Source: a bacterium
Lineage (GTDB): Bacteria; Patescibacteriota; Minisyncoccia; UBA6257; GWB1-50-10
Assembly: GCA_030647415.1 (NCBI GenBank)
Contig: JAUSKB010000021.1
Span: 1 to 34,065 of the forward strand
Direction: 5' to 3'
Length of the DNA: 34,065 bases
Made by a program: the position numbers and the translations under genes
Part shown: one piece after another, positions 30,333 through 34,065 of the stretch
How the letters are laid out: every line of letters begins with the position of its first letter
Position numbering within the stretch: the stretch's first letter is position 1
The notes under the pieces: generated by a model
Seen by the model: only the letters and a program-made list of their open reading frames with translations
Databases searched by the model: none
What the model was told of the DNA's origin: nothing

Positions 30333-30378
30333 GTTTACAGCGAATTTATCGAAGTGTTTACACTAAATTCATCGAAAT
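30333..30378. repeat. tandem 23-bp repeat
   Basis: Unit 1 at 30333-30355 and unit 2 at 30356-30378 match at 18 of 23 positions (GTTTACA... ATCGAA). They fill the gap between tRNA-Val and the gene at 29793-30329. GTTTACAGCGA also appears in the tRNA-Arg promoter near 30783. Confidence 0.6.
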
Positions 30379-30379
30379 G

Positions 30380-30451
30380 TGCGCCCTGTAGGAATTGGAC
30401 CTACGACCTTCTGCGTGTCATGCAGACGCTCTACCACTGAGCTAAGGGCGC
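30380..30451 (-). tRNA. tRNA-Val(GAC)
   Basis: Acceptor GCGCCCT/AGGGCGC, anticodon stem TCTGC/GCAGA around ATGACAC (anticodon GAC), T arm GTAGG-TCCAATT-CCTAC, discriminator A, no encoded CCA. T-loop base 55 is C. Confidence 0.93.
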
Positions 30452-30459
30452 TTTACTAT

Positions 30460-30732
30460 TCACCGTTCCTCTCCCGGCATCGGTCCTGGATCTCGGACCC
30501 TTCGCTCAATCTCCACCCCAACCCCGCTGCATAACGTGAACTCGAACTGCCGCCGCCGACCCTTAGTGTCCGTAGTGACAACTGTGATCAAACTGGTGTT
30601 CTCGTCACTCACGATATCCGCTTGAAACCCTTCTTTTTGGAGCACCTTAACTGCCTTACGCGCATCTGCAATCGCCCGTCTGCGGGCTTCCTGCATATCC
30701 TCAAAGCTTGGGGCTTTCAACTCTTCTGACAC
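30460..30732 (-). CDS. small soluble protein, unknown function
   Basis: 90 residues with a GTG start. The N-terminal half is a long charged helix (residues 8-34: FEDMQEARRRAIADARKAV), followed by a predicted beta sheet (ADIVSDENTSLITVVTTD, then RRRQFEFTLCSGVGVEIERR). Promoter TTGCCG-N18-TATAGT ends 9 bases before the GTG and supports this start. No family recognised. Confidence 0.65.
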   Translation of the reverse strand: MSEELKAPSFEDMQEARRRAIADARKAVKVLQKEGFQADIVSDENTSLITVVTTDTKGRRRQFEFTLCSGVGVEIERRVRDPGPMPGEER

Positions 30733-30741
30733 GGCGATCCT

Positions 30742-30771
30742 ACTATATCAGAGCAACCTAGGAAACGGCAA
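30742..30771 (-). promoter_or_regulatory. promoter of the gene at 30460-30732
   Basis: TTGCCG (30766-30771), 18 bases, TATAGT (30742-30747). The transcript would start about 2 bases before the GTG. Confidence 0.5.
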
Positions 30772-30783
30772 CCACTGCTTAAG

Positions 30784-30812
30784 TTTACAGCGAGCCCAGC
30801 TTCCGCTATACA
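30784..30812 (+). promoter_or_regulatory. promoter of tRNA-Arg(CCT)
   Basis: TTTACA (30784-30789), 17 bases, TATACA (30807-30812), then 9 bases to the tRNA 5' end at 30822. Confidence 0.7.
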
Positions 30813-30821
30813 TAGAAGCGT

Positions 30822-30893
30822 GCCCTCGTAGCTCAACGGATAGAGCTCCGCACTCCTAACGCGGTGATCGAGGTCCGATTCCTCGCGAGGGCA
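30822..30893 (+). tRNA. tRNA-Arg(CCT)
   Basis: Acceptor GCCCTCG/CGAGGGC, anticodon loop CTCCTAA (anticodon CCT) on a stem whose last pair is A-C, T arm CGAGG-TCCGATT-CCTCG with C at position 55, discriminator A, no encoded CCA. The acceptor stem is identical to that of tRNA-Arg(GCG). Confidence 0.92.
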
Positions 30894-30990
30894 CACGAAT
30901 TTTGTCCGCGCAAGCGGTTACAAAATTCAGTGTCCCGCCGTTGGCGGGACCCGGAGAACCGTGGTTTCGCTCCGCTCAAACGGTTCTCGG

Positions 30991-31078
30991 GGAGGGGTGG
31001 CAGAGTGGTCGAATGCGCCGCATTCGAAATGCGGTATGCCGAAAGGCATCGTGAGTTCGAATCTCACCCCCTCCGCCA
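30991..31078 (+). tRNA. tRNA-Ser(CGA), CCA encoded
   Basis: Acceptor GGAGGGG/CCCCTCC, anticodon stem CCGCA/TGCGG around TTCGAAA (anticodon CGA), long variable arm, T arm GTGAG-TTCGAAT-CTCAC, discriminator G with encoded CCA. Confidence 0.94.
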
Positions 31079-31125
31079 ATACCAAAACCACGTATCACCG
31101 TGATACGTGGTTTTGGTATTGGCGG
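31073..31125 (+). terminator. 25-bp perfect hairpin overlapping the tRNA-Ser 3' end
   Basis: Arms 31073-31097 and 31101-31125 are exact complements around CCG. The left arm includes the last two acceptor-stem bases, the discriminator and CCA. The right arm (TTTTGGTATTGG) also contains the -35 box of the next gene. Confidence 0.8.
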
Positions 31126-31142
31126 TGCGACGGCGGTACAAT
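31113..31142 (+). promoter_or_regulatory. promoter of the helicase gene
   Basis: TTGGTA (31113-31118), 18 bases, TACAAT (31137-31142), then 6 bases to the ATG at 31149; leaderless. Confidence 0.5.
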
Positions 31143-31148
31143 ACTGGC

Positions 31149-32879
31149 ATGACCCAGGACGAGGCGCTCGAAATCCTCAAAACCGGCGCGAGTGTATTCC
31201 TCACCGGGGAACCGGGTAGCGGGAAAACGTATGCGGTGAACCGGTTCGTCGCCTGGCTCCGGGACCACGGCGTGGCGCCTGCAGTGACGGCCTCGACGGG
31301 CATCGCGGCGACGCATATCGGTGGGTACACCATCCACTCCTGGAGCGGCATCGGCGTGAAGCAGGTCCTCACGAAGCAGGACCTGCGGCGCATCGCCGGG
31401 AACAGGCGCACGGCGGGGCGCATCCGGAACGCGTACACGCTCATCATCGACGAGATTTCGATGCTCTCCGCCCGGACGTTCGCAATGGTCGAGGAGGCGT
31501 GCCGGTTCGTGCGCGGTGGTACCACGCCGTTCGGCGGCCTGCAGGTGGTGGTCGTCGGCGACTTCTTCCAGCTACCGCCGGTCCAGACAAACGATGGGCG
31601 GGGGGGTGATGGTTCGGCACCACTCTTCTGCTTCGACTCGCCGGCATGGCACGAGCTCAATCCGATCGTTTGTTACCTTTCCGAACAACATCGCCAGGAG
31701 GATGCAGTGTTCCTCGAACTCCTCGCCGCGATTCGCACCAGCGCCGTGACCCCGGTACACGAGACCTTGCTCGCATCGCGCGCCCCCCGAGAACCCGCGC
31801 ACGCGAGCGGCATAACGAAGCTCTTCTCGCATAATCGCGATGTGGACCGTGTAAACGATACCGAGCTCGCGAAGCTCCCGAGCGCCGCGCAGACGTTCGA
31901 AATGACGGGCTCCGGGCCAGCACACCTTGTGGAACAGCTGAAGCGCGGGTGCCTCTCCCCGGAGCTCCTGTCGTTGAAGCTCGGCGCACGGGTGATGTTC
32001 ACGAAGAACGACACGCTCGAACACCGCTTCGTGAACGGCACGCTGGGCATCATCACTGGATTCTCACCAGATGACAGTGCGCCGATCGTGCAGACAACCA
32101 TAGGAAAACGAATTATTGCGGAGCGAGCCGAATGGCGCATCGAGGAGGGTACCCGCGTGCTCGCGCGCATCGTGCAGATTCCGCTCCGGCTCGCGTGGGC
32201 GATTACGGTGCACAAGAGCCAAGGTATGTCGCTCGACGAGGCGCACATGGACCTTTCGAACGCGTTCGAGTTCGGGCAGGGGTATGTGGCGCTCTCGCGC
32301 TTACGGACGCTCGCGGGGCTTTCACTCACGGGGTGGAACGCGCGAGCGCTTGCGGTCCATCCGGACATGTGTGCGAAAGACGCGGCGTTTCGGGAGGCGT
32401 CAAAACGGACGCGGGATGATTTTTTTAGTCGCCCGGCAACCGAACGCGAGGGGCGGCAAGCCGAGTTCATCCACGCCTGCGGCGGGAGTGTGCGACCGAA
32501 CGTGCGAACCGAGCGGCCAGCCAACGATGGCTTCAGTGGCAAGAAAATCGTGAAAAAGGAACGGTGCTCGGAAGAAACGCTTCGCGTGATTCGCAAGGGG
32601 AAAAACGTCGAGGCCGCCGCCCGCGCACGGGGAATGAAGCCAAATACCATCATCGCGCACCTCGAAGAACTCCTTATCCTCAATATGGTGAACCGATCCG
32701 ACATCGCCCACCTTGCAAGCGGGAAGGAAAAAATCATCACGGAAATCCACACCGCCTTCCGCGAACTGGGCGCGGACCGGCTGAAACCGGCATACGACCG
32801 GCTGGGCGGCCGCGTATCCTACGATATCATCCGCCTCGCGCGGCTTCTCTTCGACCCGGACAAGCGACCGCTCCCCTGA
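31149..32879 (+). CDS. PIF1/RecD-like DNA helicase with C-terminal HTH
   Basis: 576 residues from MTQDEALEIL. An SF1B motor: Walker A GEPGSGKT (20-27), TASTGIAATHIGG (motif Ia), IIDEISMLS (motif II), GDFFQLPPV (motif III), and near the end of the motor the HKSQGMSLD and GYVALSRLRTL motifs. The C terminus (about 470-576) holds an HTH-40-type domain (SEETLRVIRKGKNVEAAARA, KPNTIIAHLEELL) as in several RecQ/PIF1-like proteins. It probably unwinds 5'-3' in replication or repair. An upstream start at 31107 is inside the tRNA terminator, so it is rejected. GC-rich like the housekeeping genes. Confidence 0.9.
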   Translation: MTQDEALEILKTGASVFLTGEPGSGKTYAVNRFVAWLRDHGVAPAVTASTGIAATHIGGYTIHSWSGIGVKQVLTKQDLRRIAGNRRTAGRIRNAYTLIIDEISMLSARTFAMVEEACRFVRGGTTPFGGLQVVVVGDFFQLPPVQTNDGRGGDGSAPLFCFDSPAWHELNPIVCYLSEQHRQEDAVFLELLAAIRTSAVTPVHETLLASRAPREPAHASGITKLFSHNRDVDRVNDTELAKLPSAAQTFEMTGSGPAHLVEQLKRGCLSPELLSLKLGARVMFTKNDTLEHRFVNGTLGIITGFSPDDSAPIVQTTIGKRIIAERAEWRIEEGTRVLARIVQIPLRLAWAITVHKSQGMSLDEAHMDLSNAFEFGQGYVALSRLRTLAGLSLTGWNARALAVHPDMCAKDAAFREASKRTRDDFFSRPATEREGRQAEFIHACGGSVRPNVRTERPANDGFSGKKIVKKERCSEETLRVIRKGKNVEAAARARGMKPNTIIAHLEELLILNMVNRSDIAHLASGKEKIITEIHTAFRELGADRLKPAYDRLGGRVSYDIIRLARLLFDPDKRPLP

Positions 32880-32915
32880 CCCACTCGCGCCGCTCCCCAA
32901 CGTTCCAATATTTCA

Positions 32916-32961
32916 AATTCCAACGTGACTATGTTCTTAAGAACATAGTCACGTTGGAATT
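32916..32961. promoter_or_regulatory. 46-bp perfect palindrome, same core as 33272-33297
   Basis: Every base pairs with its mirror around CTTAAG; the central 20 bases CTATGTTCTTAAGAACATAG are identical to those of the palindrome at 33272-33297. It lies between the helicase stop and the stop of the regulator pseudogene; it may be an operator or a bidirectional terminator. Confidence 0.65.
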
Positions 32962-32969
32962 CTGCACCG

Positions 32970-33260
32970 TTACCGTTCTCGCTCCAGCGTCCGCAGAAAT
33001 GCAAGTGTTCTCTTTCCGAGTGGTGTGAGCTCATGCTCGACGCGCTTTCCAGCATTGTGCTTCCTCACGAGCCCAGTAAGCATCGTCCGGCGCAGGTGCT
33101 CAGACGTCGTCCGATAATTTGCCGGGAGCGACTTCGAAACTTCGCGCACCGAGAGCTTTGGCTACTCCGCGAGGAGGGATAGTATCGTGACGCGCCAGTG
33201 GTTCGAGAATCCCCGAGCGATTCGTTCTAAGCGGCGGGCACTATTCGCATCGATGATCAT
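32970..33260 (-). pseudogene. winged-helix regulator interrupted by an in-frame amber codon
   Basis: From ATG at 33260 the frame reads 32 residues (MIIDANSARRLERIARGF... LLAE), then TAG at 33162-33164, then continues without further stops for 63 residues to TAA at 32970. Read through the TAG it is an ArsR/MarR-like winged helix: HWRVTILSLLAE, KLSVREVSKSLPANYRTT with SEHLRR as recognition region, then GLVRKHNAGKRVEHELTPLG as the wing. One base change would restore a sense codon. Palindromes with one core lie upstream and downstream. Either a recent pseudogene or, less likely, readthrough. Confidence 0.65.
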
Positions 33261-33271
33261 ACTCTCTTATA

Positions 33272-33297
33272 TGGCTATGTTCTTAAGAACATAGCCA
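33272..33297. promoter_or_regulatory. 26-bp palindrome upstream of the regulator, likely operator
   Basis: TGGCTATGTTCTT with its exact complement, ending 11 bases upstream of the regulator's ATG. Between them lies TATAAG, a possible -10 box, so a protein bound here would block transcription of the regulator. Confidence 0.65.
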
Positions 33298-33343
33298 CGT
33301 CATACTCAATAGATATTTCGACCTTGCACATCATGGCAATGCT

Positions 33344-34065
33344 CTATGGGCTGTACCCAACGAGCGTGAGCGACCACTCGCGGCTCACAAACTCCGCCCA
33401 GCCGAATGGGGACATGGTGTACTTGTGGAGCTGCCAGTACGAGCTGTTTGAGAACTGGTCACCAGGACGGAACCGAGAGATGTACCCGTTCGCCGAGGTG
33501 AGGGCGGTGCGTGTCCAGTGGAACCAGTAGGTCGTGCCGGCCACGAGGGACACGCATGCGGGGAAGCGGAACTCGGTCGGGGTGTCAGGACTGGAGGGGA
33601 TGATAGATGCGGAAACGGTCGAGGAGGCAAGGAGGGTGCCCCCGATGCCGTCTGTCCAGAGCCGGAGGAGGACGTTATCGGTCGGGCTGGAGAAGGTCGC
33701 GATGCGGTGGAAGGCGGCGCAGATGCGCTGGGCTGTTGCTGGCACGTAGCGCTCGGCGATCTCGTCTATGTAGCTGTCGGTGCCAAAGCCCCAGACATTG
33801 CTGTCCGTCGTCGCATCCGTAACCTCGAAGAGCGTCTCCTCGACGGGTGCGGCGGGCGTCGTGGTCGCGGCGGTTGCGGGGGTGGAGGTGTTGCCTTCGG
33901 GGTCCCGTGCCGTCACCGAGACGATGTATGCGGTTGCATATGTAGCAGTGATGCGGATGCCGGAGGTCGCAATGGTCGAACTGCCACTGTTCACGGAAAG
34001 CAGATAGACGAGGGATGAAGTGGGTGTGTCGGGGTCCTCGCTTTCCTGCCAGGTGGCGATGATAT
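33344..34065 (-). CDS. C-terminal part of a secreted/surface protein with a fibronectin III-like domain (partial)
   Basis: The frame enters from the right edge and ends at TAG 33344-33346, giving about 239 residues. The first part (ATWQESEDPDTPTSSLVYLL, then YIVSVTARDPEGNTSTP) has the strand pattern of an Fn3/Ig-like repeat. A Thr/Ala/Pro-rich linker follows (TPATAATTTPAAPVEETLF), then a C-terminal beta-rich domain of about 150 residues with many Trp, Tyr and Ser (VWGFGTDSYIDEI, YWFHWTRTAL), resembling a sugar-binding type jelly roll. A start at 33994 is only an internal GTG. Confidence 0.7.
   Translation of the reverse strand, partial: IIATWQESEDPDTPTSSLVYLLSVNSGSSTIATSGIRITATYATAYIVSVTARDPEGNTSTPATAATTTPAAPVEETLFEVTDATTDSNVWGFGTDSYIDEIAERYVPATAQRICAAFHRIATFSSPTDNVLLRLWTDGIGGTLLASSTVSASIIPSSPDTPTEFRFPACVSLVAGTTYWFHWTRTALTSANGYISRFRPGDQFSNSSYWQLHKYTMSPFGWAEFVSREWSLTLVGYSP

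Noticed and set aside
31673-32752. 359-codon open frame opposite the PIF1-like helicase
   Set aside because: Shadow of a GC-rich gene; Ser/Arg-rich, no recognisable domain.
32970-33260. Idea that TAG is reassigned to an amino acid in this genome
   Set aside because: Other genes here end in TAG (for example infB, rbfA and the surface protein at 33344), and the known CPR code change concerns UGA, which also serves as a normal stop here (ATPase, hsdM, hsdR).

Overview
The window most likely comes from a Patescibacteria/CPR (Parcubacteria-like) genome. Seen directly: many scattered single tRNA genes with compact hairpins after them; a 501-residue IF-2 that lacks the long N-terminal region; small membrane proteins; GC-rich palindromic repeats between genes; and several genes whose -10 box sits only 6-12 bases before the start codon. 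The taxonomic call is inference from style, not a database match.

Layout. 1-2900: a possible gene end, tRNA-Gly, tRNA-Arg(GCG), tRNA-Glu and small membrane proteins (one a bPH2/YdbS-like protein). 3074-8929: envelope genes, namely a proline-rich membrane-anchored protein with C-terminal calcium-binding repeats, an operon of a P2A-type (Ca2+-like) P-type ATPase translationally coupled to MltG, and a small membrane protein. 9078-21233: a defence-type island with lower GC in its left half. One minus-strand operon encodes HsdM with an N-terminal MerR-like HTH, a UvrD-like helicase, HsdS, HsdR and a YgjP-like metallopeptidase, nearly all overlapping or touching. Next to it lie a plus-strand serine recombinase and a minus-strand pair of an 831-residue Rad50/RloC-like ATPase with a CxxC hook and a 71-residue partner. 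21315-23958: tRNA-Ser(GCT), infB, rbfA, a tRNA-Cys locus with a severed second copy, and tRNA-Leu. 24323-27371: a GH130 operon with three GH130 domains in two genes, AT-richer than its surroundings. 27498-31078: small proteins (zinc-ribbon, DUF378, a 25-residue basic peptide, a possible transglutaminase-like protein) and five tRNAs. 31149-34065: a PIF1/RecD-like helicase with a C-terminal HTH, an amber-interrupted winged-helix regulator bracketed by two palindromes with the same core, and the C-terminal part of a surface protein.

The most unusual features are: (1) the compact HTH-HsdM/UvrD/HsdS/HsdR/metallopeptidase operon beside a recombinase and an ATPase plus small-partner module; (2) four dispersed elements of about 90-110 bp sharing terminal inverted repeats of the type CCC(C/T)GTTAGA, one ending on the rbfA start codon; (3) two palindromes inserted in frame in the infB GTPase domain; (4) a tRNA-Cys 5' half cut in the anticodon, followed by an intact tRNA-Cys framed by a 19-bp inverted repeat; (5) matching palindromes around a broken regulator; (6) a 25-residue lysine/arginine-rich gene with its own promoter and terminator.
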